A stretch of 53,565 bases of DNA from Candidatus Thalassarchaeaceae archaeon (GTDB lineage: Archaea > Thermoplasmatota > Poseidoniia > Poseidoniales > Thalassarchaeaceae): NCBI GenBank assembly GCA_023700255.1, contig JAJPRD010000001.1:1-53565 (forward strand), in the 5' to 3' direction. The position numbers were made by a program, and so were the translations under genes. Shown here one piece after another: positions 17,074 through 25,941 of this stretch (its first letter is position 1; each line of letters begins with the position of its first letter). Under the pieces are notes generated by a model, which saw nothing but the letters and a program-made list of their open reading frames with translations, ran no database searches and was not told the origin of the DNA.

Positions 17074-19851
17074 TTAGTCACCTCTTTTTCTTCTTTCAGT
17101 ATGTAGCCATGCACTTCCAGCTAATCGGGGATTCTCAAGATATTCTTCTGATGGTATTACCGTCACCTTCCAACTTTCATCGACCTCATCCGGAGGTATT
17201 GTTGGATCCATCCCAAATAGTGCTCCGTTATGATAGGGCTCAATATCTGATTTTAATCTCCTTTCTTTATCTCTAATCGAATGTTCTTCGGCTCTCTTTT
17301 CAAGTTTATTTTGTAGTTCAGATAACTCTAATCTAGGAGATGGGAGGTCTAATGGATCATTGATTTTCAGTTCTCTACATTTTTTTTCAATATTTTTGTA
17401 TAATCTATCAGGAGTTATAGGCAACTCTGCGCTTCTTACACCTATTGCATCATAAACTGCGTTGCAAACAGCAGGTAATATCGGTAAAAGAGGTCCTTCT
17501 CCAGCTTCTTTTGCCCCAAAAGGTCCTTCTGGATCATTTGACTCAACAATTATTGGCATGACCTCTGGCATTTCATGAATGCTCGGAATTTTATAATCAA
17601 GAAGATCTGTGTTCATAAGATTACCACTTCTACCATATCTCATTTCTTCTGAAAGAACCTGACCCATACCCATATGGCAAGAACCAATTATTTGTCCCTT
17701 TACAGCGAGAGGATTCAATGCCTTACCACAATCGTGTGCTGCCCAAACTTTCTCAACTTTTGTTTGCCCAGTTTCAACATCCACTTTAACTTCTGCAACA
17801 TAGGCAGAAAATGAATAAGCGGGTGCTAAGCCTGCAGCTGCTCCTTTATGTGCCCTACCCATTGGAGGGGTTCTATATGCTCCTGAAGCAACTAATGCGC
17901 CTCTTTCTTCTTGTGCTTTGTGTAATGCCTCTAGGTAAGATACACCTACTGCGGGGTCATCTTTTCTGAAAATTCTTCGGTCTCCAAAAACCAATTTTTC
18001 AATTGGTGAATTTGTAATTTCAGATGTTGAAACAAGCAATTCTTGCCTTATTTTCATAGCCGCTGAAATTGCTGCATTTGCATTCATAAAAGTTACTCTG
18101 GAAGAATATGACCCAAGGTCTACTGGTGATGTATCAGTTTCTCTAGATTTTACTCTTATCATATCGAGAGGTAGACCGAGAACTTCTGCTACGGATTGAG
18201 CCACTACTGTATCTGAACCCTGTCCGATATCAGCAGCGCCTGTATGAACTGTAACTCCTCCATCCATATCTATTTTCAGATGAACGGTAGCATGAGGGAA
18301 TTTATTTGGATCCCAATGAATTGGCAAACCACTTCCAGAAATGAAAAATCCACATCCTATACCTATTCCATGTCCTAATGGCATTTTTCTAAATTTATCT
18401 TTCCATCCAGACTCTTTCATAACTCTTTCAAGACATTCTCTCATTCCAATACTAGTGACTCTGAAACCGGTAATTGTTGCAGAGTTAGGTGGTAGTAAAT
18501 TGGCTAATCTGAAAGAAATAGGATCGACTTGTAGTTTTTCTGAGATGTCATCAATTCCAACTTCTACAGCACATCTCGAATTTACTGCTCCATGGCCTCT
18601 CATTGCTCCACTAGCAGGCTTGTTTGTCCAAACTCTCGCTCCTGTGTAATGGAACGCTCCAATTTCATAAGGTGCGGTGTGAAGTACACCATTGTAATAT
18701 GTTGTCACATGACCAAAAGATGCAAATGCTCCTCCGTCAATTAATGCATCAGTCTCAATACCGCAAATTCTTCCTTCATCATCTGCATGCAAATTCATTT
18801 CAATATGAGATGGATGTCTACCTCTATTTATCCAATAAACTTCCTCTCTATCAAATGTAATTCTTACTGGTCTTCCAGATTTACGTGCTAATATAGATGC
18901 ACACATTTCATGTGGAAATGGATCTGATTTACCTCCGAAACCGCCACCTACAAAGGTTCTATGGACATTTATTTGGTGCATAGGAATCTCGAGAACATCT
19001 GCTAGTGCTCTATGTACGTAATGAGGTACCTGTTGCGGTGTATACAATGTCAACCTACCAGATGGGTCCCAATCAGCAACTACTGCATGTGGTTCTGTAG
19101 CGGCATGATTCACTCCATTGAAAAACCAATTTTTTTTGTGACTGATGATTGCATTTTTTTGCATCGATTCAATATTGCCAAATTCTTGAAAAACTCTTTT
19201 TTGGACATTAGCTTCTCCAATATGATATTCTCCTCTGTCATGAATAGGTTCTTCTGAATCATTTAACCCATCTTTCATATCATGAATGGACTCAAGGATC
19301 TCGTATTCTACGTCTATTAACCGTACTGCCTCTAATGCAGTAGCTTCATCTTCTGCCGCCACACATGCTACTAAGTCTCCAATGTGCCTTACTCTATCAA
19401 CAGCCATTGCATGCTCATCTTTAGTTACAGGAAGAACTCCAAATTTATTTTTAGCATCATCTCCAGTTCCTATGGATACAACACCTGGTAGTTCAAGCGC
19501 TTTAGATAAATCAATAGATAAAACTCTTGCATAATGGTGTGGTGAACGCACAATTTTTCCTATTAATTCGTTTGGTAATCTAATATCATCACCATATTTT
19601 GCCCTTCCAGTGACTTTCCACTTACTATCTACAAGTGGTGTTGGTTTACCTACAACTCTTCCTGTAATTAATTCGTCATGTCGATGACTTCCCCAAGGTT
19701 GTTCTTTGTTGCCTCCTTGACTTTCCGGAATCATTTCTTCGTCTCTTGGTTCACTAAATGGACTCTTACCTCCTGAACCGGGTCTTGAAAAATTGATTTT
19801 CCCTGGTTGTTGTCTATACCCAACCATCTCTTTCTTTTCTTTTTTTGACAT
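17074..19851 (-). CDS. molybdenum hydroxylase large (molybdopterin-binding) subunit
   Basis: 925 residues, about 150 more than a typical large subunit because of an N-terminal extension (~60) and a C-terminal charged extension (~100, from about 825). Visible family features: hammerhead domain from about 68; GGFGGKSDPF near 303; GAMRGHG at 415-421; DIGQGSDT at 541-548; DCGKALNP; and KEAGEGP at 781-787 with the conserved active-site Glu (E785). The AYxCSFR loop of form I CO dehydrogenase is absent. The GAMRGHG loop is of the xanthine dehydrogenase / hydroxybenzoyl-CoA reductase type. Substrate is therefore likely an aromatic thioester, aldehyde or N-heterocycle. Encoded between the [2Fe-2S] and FAD subunits in one operon. 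No Tat signal seen, so cytoplasmic. Confidence 0.93.
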   Translation of the reverse strand: MSKKEKKEMVGYRQQPGKINFSRPGSGGKSPFSEPRDEEMIPESQGGNKEQPWGSHRHDELITGRVVGKPTPLVDSKWKVTGRAKYGDDIRLPNELIGKIVRSPHHYARVLSIDLSKALELPGVVSIGTGDDAKNKFGVLPVTKDEHAMAVDRVRHIGDLVACVAAEDEATALEAVRLIDVEYEILESIHDMKDGLNDSEEPIHDRGEYHIGEANVQKRVFQEFGNIESMQKNAIISHKKNWFFNGVNHAATEPHAVVADWDPSGRLTLYTPQQVPHYVHRALADVLEIPMHQINVHRTFVGGGFGGKSDPFPHEMCASILARKSGRPVRITFDREEVYWINRGRHPSHIEMNLHADDEGRICGIETDALIDGGAFASFGHVTTYYNGVLHTAPYEIGAFHYTGARVWTNKPASGAMRGHGAVNSRCAVEVGIDDISEKLQVDPISFRLANLLPPNSATITGFRVTSIGMRECLERVMKESGWKDKFRKMPLGHGIGIGCGFFISGSGLPIHWDPNKFPHATVHLKIDMDGGVTVHTGAADIGQGSDTVVAQSVAEVLGLPLDMIRVKSRETDTSPVDLGSYSSRVTFMNANAAISAAMKIRQELLVSTSEITNSPIEKLVFGDRRIFRKDDPAVGVSYLEALHKAQEERGALVASGAYRTPPMGRAHKGAAAGLAPAYSFSAYVAEVKVDVETGQTKVEKVWAAHDCGKALNPLAVKGQIIGSCHMGMGQVLSEEMRYGRSGNLMNTDLLDYKIPSIHEMPEVMPIIVESNDPEGPFGAKEAGEGPLLPILPAVCNAVYDAIGVRSAELPITPDRLYKNIEKKCRELKINDPLDLPSPRLELSELQNKLEKRAEEHSIRDKERRLKSDIEPYHNGALFGMDPTIPPDEVDESWKVTVIPSEEYLENPRLAGSAWLHTERRKRGD

Positions 19852-19860
19852 TATAATTCC

Positions 19861-20427
19861 TCATTCGTCAAATCCAGGGTTAGGGTTACTCTTAGGTTGT
19901 GTTGAATTGTTTGTTTTCTTTCCTGAATTAAGTAATTCACTAGCAGCTCTAACCGAATCAACAATTTGTTGATACCCCGTGCATCTGCATAGATTTCCTT
20001 CTATTGCGTTTTTTATTTCAGAATCACTAGGTGACGAATTTTCCTCAAGTAATGCAGATATAACAACTAAAAATCCTGGTGTACAAAATCCACATTGGCT
20101 CCCTCCGTATTCTCCAAACATTTCTTGTATAGGATGAAGATGATGACCATCAGCTAAACCTTCAACTGTTGTTATCTCGCAGTCAGATACTTCTTGTGCT
20201 AAAACTAAACAAGAAAGTTTAGGTTTTCCATCAATTAATACTGAACAACAACCACATGTCCCCATGTCGCATCCTCTTTTGACGCCTAGAGTCCCAACTT
20301 GATCTCTTAGCACATCAAGGAGTATTGCATTGCTTTCAATTGGCTTAGAAATTGCCTTTCCGTTTACGTTTGCTTTCCAAGGTATTTTTTCAGAACTTGG
20401 GAGCATTGGTAGGCGTATGACACTCAT
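19861..20427 (-). CDS. molybdenum hydroxylase [2Fe-2S] subunit (CoxS/XdhC-type small subunit)
   Basis: 188 residues. The N-terminal plant-ferredoxin-type cluster is bound by CDMGTCGCC (C53, C58, C61) and C73 in KLSC. The C-terminal four-helix domain binds the second [2Fe-2S] cluster through QCGFCTPG (C112, C115) and NLCRCTGY (C147, C149). All eight ligands are present. Shuttles electrons between the molybdenum site and the FAD subunit. The last ~25 residues are Asn/Pro/Lys-rich and lack structure signals. First structural gene of the hydroxylase operon; only 9 bases separate it from the large-subunit gene. Confidence 0.95.
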   Translation of the reverse strand: MSVIRLPMLPSSEKIPWKANVNGKAISKPIESNAILLDVLRDQVGTLGVKRGCDMGTCGCCSVLIDGKPKLSCLVLAQEVSDCEITTVEGLADGHHLHPIQEMFGEYGGSQCGFCTPGFLVVISALLEENSSPSDSEIKNAIEGNLCRCTGYQQIVDSVRAASELLNSGKKTNNSTQPKSNPNPGFDE

Positions 20428-20485
20428 GCTAACATCCTAACCAATCGGGGTTTCCATTTGAGCATTCGGTTTGAAGGGTTAAGAC

Positions 20486-21136
20486 TTAGTTTAAGTCATT
20501 CATTATTTTATTCATTATTTCGACCTCTGCTCTTCTTATATGTTCTCCATAAGTACTTCTTGCCATTTGCATCTCGTCTGCAAGTTGCTTTAATGTGACA
20601 TTCCTATCCATACTGTAGAATCCTTTTCTTATAGCATGGGATAAAACTTCAATTTGTCTATCAGTAAGAATAGCTTCCCAAACGTTATCATTACCTTCTT
20701 TTTGAAAAGATTGTACTGAGATATTATCTGGTGGCAATACTATCCTAATTAGACTGATGAATCTTCTAACAGAATTAGATATCCCCGAGATTCTCATTTC
20801 CATTCCTTTTTTCTCTGAAATACCATAAGGTGGCTGAATGTGGATATTAGACAACTCAATTGCAGTTAAAGCTAGGGGATGTGTACAAAATAAGCTTACT
20901 AAAATTCCTTCTTCACTCTCTTCATGTATTGTGGTAACTTCAAAATTCTCTAATTCAGAAATTTGCTCTATATTTTTACCTTCTTTTAACTTAATCTCAG
21001 CGAGTTGTGTTACTCCTATTTCACTTATTGAAAGATGACCCAAAATCTCTATTTTATCACAGAGTTCTAGAATCTTAGATATTTCTTTTGAACCGCGTAA
21101 AGAATTAGTTTTCCACTTTAGGACAACCTTACGCAT
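20486..21136 (-). CDS. Bat-type HTH transcriptional regulator
   Basis: 216 residues. The C-terminus (about 157-214) is an HTH_10 'bacterio-opsin activator' domain: LTDRQIEVLSHAIRKGFYSM, then LKQLADEMQMARSTYGEHIRRAE. The N-terminal ~150 residues are a mixed alpha/beta sensor-like region with no family recognised. Proteins with this architecture are archaeal activators or repressors. Its place immediately upstream of the three molybdenum hydroxylase genes, same strand and 58 bases away, makes it the obvious candidate regulator of that operon, but this is inference from position. Confidence 0.88.
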   Translation of the reverse strand: MRKVVLKWKTNSLRGSKEISKILELCDKIEILGHLSISEIGVTQLAEIKLKEGKNIEQISELENFEVTTIHEESEEGILVSLFCTHPLALTAIELSNIHIQPPYGISEKKGMEMRISGISNSVRRFISLIRIVLPPDNISVQSFQKEGNDNVWEAILTDRQIEVLSHAIRKGFYSMDRNVTLKQLADEMQMARSTYGEHIRRAEVEIMNKIMNDLN

Positions 21137-21179
21137 AATGAGTGCAGTACTATCTTCTTATTGAATCCGCCGATGCCCT

Positions 21180-22394
21180 CTAATTCCAGTATGACTCTCT
21201 GATTTCTTGATTAGTTTCCATACAAAGAGTCACATCTGAGGGCCGATTTGGTTGAGTAATCATGCCATTAAGGTGGTTGATTATTGGTTCTACATTTGAT
21301 TCGTTAACTACGCCCCATCCTACTTGTGTGCATGGAGCAACAGGGGATACTGGAGTAGTTCCTGAAAGAGGGTCCCATGTGCTGAAAGATGGATACCAAG
21401 CAGATAGATTTAGTGCATCTCTTATATGTGCTTGAGATATATTTAGATTGTCTCCATTAACTAGGTAACCACCTCTGGTTTCGGGGTCAGCTCCTGATGA
21501 AAAATCTCCTGATTCAGTCCTAAGGTATTGGATTATTTTAGAAAGAAGACCTGCAGTTCTAGGGGTGGCAAAAGAGGTCCCACTCGTTTCGTGATAACCA
21601 TCAATGTCATCATGATTAGGTAAAACTTGAGTCCAATCTGCTGCAATATCGGGATATGATCCACTCATTGTTTCTTTTTGATCATCGCCTTCTTCAGCAT
21701 ATCCTGAAACTCCTATGCTCCACGGAGGCCCCGCAGTAGAATCTTGAACCGCGGGAGATGGTGAATTATCCGCTGCACCAGTATGTATTTTCTTTTCTTG
21801 TACAACTGCTATTTTCGTAGCATCTTCAATTCCCGGAACTGGGACTGACCCAATCGGTCCGAAACTTGTCGTTATAATATCTACAAGTGGTTGATTGGCT
21901 GCTGCTAATACTGCTGCATCGCTAAATCCTTCTACAAAGAAAATGATTGCTTCCGGGTTCGCATTAAGCACAGCACCTGTAACTGCAGAACCATGACCAT
22001 CAGATGGATCATCAAGTATTGGTATATCAGTCTCATCATCAGGAGTAGTACCTATTATTTTTGTACCTTCGAAGTATACTATATCTGTGGAATTTATCAT
22101 GTCCCAACAAGATTCTTTGTCTGCGTCATATCTCTCTTGCCATGTTCCTATGAAAGTTAATTCACAAGTCATGGTTACTCCCAAACCATCTAATAACCAA
22201 TCAGGAATAGTTTCATTTGTTCTAAAATGGTCGTGATATACGTTAATTCCAGTATCTATTGGAGCAACTACTGAATAAGTTCGAAAGTCGTTTTCAATCT
22301 CAATAGTTGCTTCTTTACTTTCTTCATTCGATAAACATCCACTCAAAGATGCCATAGTAATTAGTAAAACTAAAGTTATCGACTGACTTCTCAT
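21180..22394 (-). CDS. subtilisin-like serine protease, lipoprotein-anchored
   Basis: 404 residues. The start at ATG 22394 gives MRSQSITLVLLITMASLSGC, a signal peptide ending in a lipobox-like LSGC, and GGTGG lies just upstream; the longer frame to 22472 overlaps xdhC and is unlikely. Catalytic triad candidates: Asp in APIDTGINVY, His in DGHGSAVTGA, Ser in GTSFATPRTAG; the oxyanion Asn is likely in GAADNSPS. These fit the S8 (subtilase) family, though the spacing from Asp to His is long and the sequence is divergent. Probably an exported, membrane-tethered peptidase. It sits between the molybdoenzyme regulator and XdhC, an unexpected place. Confidence 0.88.
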   Translation of the reverse strand: MRSQSITLVLLITMASLSGCLSNEESKEATIEIENDFRTYSVVAPIDTGINVYHDHFRTNETIPDWLLDGLGVTMTCELTFIGTWQERYDADKESCWDMINSTDIVYFEGTKIIGTTPDDETDIPILDDPSDGHGSAVTGAVLNANPEAIIFFVEGFSDAAVLAAANQPLVDIITTSFGPIGSVPVPGIEDATKIAVVQEKKIHTGAADNSPSPAVQDSTAGPPWSIGVSGYAEEGDDQKETMSGSYPDIAADWTQVLPNHDDIDGYHETSGTSFATPRTAGLLSKIIQYLRTESGDFSSGADPETRGGYLVNGDNLNISQAHIRDALNLSAWYPSFSTWDPLSGTTPVSPVAPCTQVGWGVVNESNVEPIINHLNGMITQPNRPSDVTLCMETNQEIRESYWN

Positions 22395-22420
22395 TATACC
22401 ACCCAGTTTGATTTTATTTT

Positions 22421-23287
22421 TCAGTTCTTCGGGTCGCTGATATTTTTTTCCAATACAAGAATTTCCGCACACACTGCTAGGCCAATTTCTTCCGGGGTCT
22501 CAGCACCGATTTCAAGACCAATGGGACACCTAGCGGAATTAAACCAACTTTCTTTAATGCCATTTTCTAATGCTTCATTCCTAAAAGAACTCCATTTAGA
22601 CTTAGATCCTATAGCGCCTATTCTAGGTCGGTTTTCTTCACCTTTTATCTTCAGTAGGCCCAACAATAACTCTTGATCAACAGCCCAATCATGGCCAAGT
22701 AGAAGAATGTCCGAAAATCTCTTTATTGACTCAGAATTTTCTGAATCTAGAAATAATTTCGCGCTGCTTGTAATTGTTTCAACTGCTAATGGATATTTTT
22801 CATTATTCGAGTAATCCTTTCTAACATCAAATACTGAATAATCCCAACCTAAAGAATCTGCTACTATAGCCACGCACTTACCTACATGACCTCCCCCTGC
22901 AATCAAGATATGTGGCATCGGTTCAATTACTTCCATACTAACAGTCACGCGACCACCACATAGGCTATCAAGTGCTGTTACTTCTTTTCCTTTCGCATCT
23001 TTGTATAATTGGAAAGTCTCTATCACACCACCCTTTTTCCGTCGAGAATCGGTTTTATCATTCAATAATTTTTCTAAATTATTTTGTATTTTTAATTCTA
23101 ATCCTGCACCACCTACGGTGCCAAAACTATCTCCCTTAGAGTTTAATGCCAACCTCGCTCCAGGTTTTCCAGGAACACTTCCTTTAGCATTAATTACAGT
23201 CGCAATAGCTATCCTTTGACCTTTCTTAACTTGGTCAATAACCCAAGTTAGGACCTGAACAGACATAAACCTGTGAAAAGGTTTCAC
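22421..23287 (-). CDS. xdhC: XdhC/CoxI family molybdenum-cofactor insertion factor
   Basis: 288 residues. XdhC-type proteins bind the molybdenum cofactor, assist its sulfuration and deliver it to xanthine dehydrogenase-like enzymes. Visible: the N-terminal XdhC domain AIATVINAKGSVPGKPGARL with GTVGGAGLE, then a Rossmann domain starting HILIAGGGHVGKCVAIVAD, and the C-terminal RCPIGLEIGAETPEEIG, a family hallmark. The GTG start overlaps the mocA stop in a GTGA arrangement; an ATG at 23266 is an alternative. Supports that the nearby hydroxylase is a sulfurated Mo enzyme. Confidence 0.93.
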   Translation of the reverse strand: MKPFHRFMSVQVLTWVIDQVKKGQRIAIATVINAKGSVPGKPGARLALNSKGDSFGTVGGAGLELKIQNNLEKLLNDKTDSRRKKGGVIETFQLYKDAKGKEVTALDSLCGGRVTVSMEVIEPMPHILIAGGGHVGKCVAIVADSLGWDYSVFDVRKDYSNNEKYPLAVETITSSAKLFLDSENSESIKRFSDILLLGHDWAVDQELLLGLLKIKGEENRPRIGAIGSKSKWSSFRNEALENGIKESWFNSARCPIGLEIGAETPEEIGLAVCAEILVLEKNISDPKN

Positions 23288-23880
23288 GTTTCTTGATTTC
23301 GCAAGCGGGTATTAGAAATCATCATCCTCTTTAACTCCTCAATATCTTCTAAATAATCTATATTTAGATGTAAAAATTCATCATCTACCTCAATTTTCAA
23401 GGGGTCAATAATCTCCCTTAAAGGTGTTAATGGGTCACTATTCAAGACTTTTTTACAATCTTTAACTGATATTACTACTGGATGTCCCCCTTTTCCATTT
23501 TTACTTGGGCATGAAGTAATATCAGTCTGAACTAATTTTTGAAGTGTAGATTCAGAAAATCCCGGTCTATCTACTGGGACAATTATACAGGCTTTCCCTT
23601 GGATTTCTTTTAGCCCATATTGGATACTTCCAGTACGTCCATTTTCAGGATTCAAATTAATAATTACTTTTTCTCCAAAAGACAAAATTTCGTCTTTTAA
23701 ATCTTGACGTGTTACTATGATTACATTAAGATTATTATTTTTCAATTTTCTAATAATCAATTGAATCAAAGTTTCTCCATTTATATCAATTAACGCTTTT
23801 GGCATACCTAGCCTTTCACTTGCTCCTGCTGCAATTATTATAGCATCATTTATTTTCAAATCAACCACTACTGTCGTCAT
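23284..23880 (-). CDS. mocA: MocA-like molybdenum cofactor nucleotidyltransferase
   Basis: 198 residues of the NTP_transferase_3 family. The N-terminal IIIAAGASERLGMPKAL is the nucleotide-binding signature of MocA/MobA/IspD-like enzymes, and VPVDRPGFSESTL and KGGHPVVIS match MocA. It would attach CMP (or another nucleotide) to molybdopterin to make the dinucleotide cofactor used by hydroxylases. Overlaps the subtilase gene upstream by 20 bases and XdhC downstream by 4, so it is translationally coupled to both. Context with XdhC and the hydroxylase makes MocA far likelier than a sugar or isoprenoid nucleotidyltransferase. Confidence 0.88.
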   Translation of the reverse strand: MTTVVVDLKINDAIIIAAGASERLGMPKALIDINGETLIQLIIRKLKNNNLNVIIVTRQDLKDEILSFGEKVIINLNPENGRTGSIQYGLKEIQGKACIIVPVDRPGFSESTLQKLVQTDITSCPSKNGKGGHPVVISVKDCKKVLNSDPLTPLREIIDPLKIEVDDEFLHLNIDYLEDIEELKRMMISNTRLRNQET

Positions 23881-25855
23881 TTGCTGTATGTTCTTTAACT
23901 TCTAAATTTTCAATATGTTCCTGAGAATTTATTTCTTCATCATCTTCAAAGAATCCTGTATTTTTTAATTTTAAAGTTGTTATTGTTAGGACCGCAAATA
24001 AAACTAATACTAATAATGAAAGAACTCCGATAATTATCCCTGAGACTCCTGAATCACTACTCTTCGATAGTACTTTTTCATCGCCTATGATATGTATGTC
24101 AACTGCTAAATTAGTTGATGATTTTTCATTTGTAATCGCTCGAACTAATAATACTTGATCACCTTCTACTGTATTATTCGGTAAATATTGTAATCTATCT
24201 ACAAGCAGTGAATGTGTTACTGTAAATGCCGTATCTTCACCATCAAATGTTGCAAGATCCATCCAATTATCTCTCATGTCCCATGTCCTCCATTGAATTC
24301 TAGTTGCTCCTCCTTCGACATTGAATAGAACACCTTCTTCTTGATTAATTAGAACCCTATTATCTGTGTTATAATCGCTAGCCAATGTGACATTTAGAGT
24401 TAAAGATAATTCGTAAACTTTGTTTGCAGCTTCCATGACTGAAGGCACGGAATTCACATGGCCGTGTCCGTAAACATTGTTTTGTCTATTTTTAGGGATA
24501 GCATCTTCAGCACATGGCTCATTTGCAAACATGTAGTCGCATCTACGATAAGTTGCAGTTTCTTGCATTATATTCCTAATGTCAAAAGGAGATAGGTCCG
24601 GATTTGCCTGATACATTAATGCGGCTAATCCTGCAGCTCCAGGTGTTGCCATACTTGTTCCTGATTTGCCGGTGTAACCATCTCCTGTGTTAAAATCAGG
24701 CGCCATGACATTACTTCCTACGAATGCTATATTTGGTTTCACTCTATTTTCTTCAGTCGGACCCTGACTTGAATAAACGGCTATCGCAGTATTCTTGTCG
24801 AGAGCGCCAACTGTGATTACATCTTCAGCAGAACCAGGGGTTCCAATCTGTGCACTGAAGGCACTATTTCCTGCTGCAATGAAAAGTGCCACTCCTTCTC
24901 TCATCATTTCATTCCCCATTCTATTCACCGATTCTTCTTCAGAAGATGTCCACTCAATAGCTCCCGGTCCACCTAGACTCATGCTTGCTGCACGTATGTT
25001 GAATACATTTTTTTTCTCGACAGTCCATTCCATTCCTGCCATCACTGTTGCAAATGAACCTGAGCCTCCTGAATCTAGAACTTTAACTCCCACTAGTTGC
25101 GCTTTAGGGGCAACTCCTTTGTATAGATAATCTGGTGCTCCAGTGCCTGCAGTAATTCCTGCGCAATGTGTTCCATGACCTTGGTCATCGTATGCTTTAA
25201 CTTCGGTTCCATCTGTTAATTCAGGTGAATTAACTGCATCGTAAAACGCGATTACCTTTGTATCATTAGTATAGTTTGAGTCGTCAATATCATCTAAACC
25301 CACATGGTCACTGTCTATTCCAGTATCAATTATTGCTACTACGCTGCCTGCCCCTGTGTATCCTGTTTCTTGCCATACTTGTGTTACATCATGAACTTCA
25401 TTAACATCGTTCATTTGTATTTCTAAGCGACCATCAAGCTCTACGAAAACAACTCCTGGTAATTGTATGATTTTTGGAATTAGGTCTATGTCTACCTTTC
25501 CAGCAATACTATCAATCAACCAATATCTGAATTGTATCTGAAACATGACATTTTCTTCAAGCATTATTTCATCATCAATAGTTGGAGTGTGGTCAAAATC
25601 AACAATTACGCTAATCATATTATTTTCGTCTAGATAATTGTAGTAATTATTTTCCGCTGCTTTCCATATTGCGTCATGTATGTAGTCACCATCTTTATCC
25701 ATAAGTGTATTTTCCCACCATGGAGTTTCCATTACTTGATTTTTAGAATCTATTTCATCTTGTAATGGTACTGCAGTAGCCAATACTGGAACTAGCATTA
25801 ATCCCAATACCATAATCGCTGTGAGCTGCTTTGTAAGTTTCACCTTGTCACTCAT
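23861..25855 (-). CDS. exported subtilisin-like serine protease with C-terminal membrane anchor
   Basis: 664 residues. A signal sequence (about 10-28) is followed by an inhibitor-I9-like propeptide (about 75-145), then the S8 catalytic domain. Catalytic residues are clear: Asp177 in AIIDTGIDSDH, His228 in DDQGHGTHCAG, oxyanion Asn330 in FIAAGNSA and Ser401 in GKSGTSMATPGAAG. A beta-rich domain (about 470-605) and a C-terminal membrane helix (about 617-645) with an acidic cytoplasmic end follow. An outward-facing, membrane-tethered protease suits a protein-degrading heterotroph. First gene of the run leading into mocA; a perfect 10-bp palindrome TGTCCGGACA (25865-25874) and an AACGGT hexamer precede it. 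Confidence 0.94.
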   Translation of the reverse strand: MSDKVKLTKQLTAIMVLGLMLVPVLATAVPLQDEIDSKNQVMETPWWENTLMDKDGDYIHDAIWKAAENNYYNYLDENNMISVIVDFDHTPTIDDEIMLEENVMFQIQFRYWLIDSIAGKVDIDLIPKIIQLPGVVFVELDGRLEIQMNDVNEVHDVTQVWQETGYTGAGSVVAIIDTGIDSDHVGLDDIDDSNYTNDTKVIAFYDAVNSPELTDGTEVKAYDDQGHGTHCAGITAGTGAPDYLYKGVAPKAQLVGVKVLDSGGSGSFATVMAGMEWTVEKKNVFNIRAASMSLGGPGAIEWTSSEEESVNRMGNEMMREGVALFIAAGNSAFSAQIGTPGSAEDVITVGALDKNTAIAVYSSQGPTEENRVKPNIAFVGSNVMAPDFNTGDGYTGKSGTSMATPGAAGLAALMYQANPDLSPFDIRNIMQETATYRRCDYMFANEPCAEDAIPKNRQNNVYGHGHVNSVPSVMEAANKVYELSLTLNVTLASDYNTDNRVLINQEEGVLFNVEGGATRIQWRTWDMRDNWMDLATFDGEDTAFTVTHSLLVDRLQYLPNNTVEGDQVLLVRAITNEKSSTNLAVDIHIIGDEKVLSKSSDSGVSGIIIGVLSLLVLVLFAVLTITTLKLKNTGFFEDDEEINSQEHIENLEVKEHTANDDSSG

Positions 25856-25941
25856 GTTATCGTTTGTCCGGACACTCTGCCTAGACTTGAATCAAACGGT
25901 TACCCGCGCAATATTAATTAAATCGCTATGGGTGTATTTGT

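Noticed and set aside
17074-20427. Form I CO dehydrogenase
   Set aside because: The AYxCSFR active-site loop is missing and the FAD subunit has an HBCR-type insertion.
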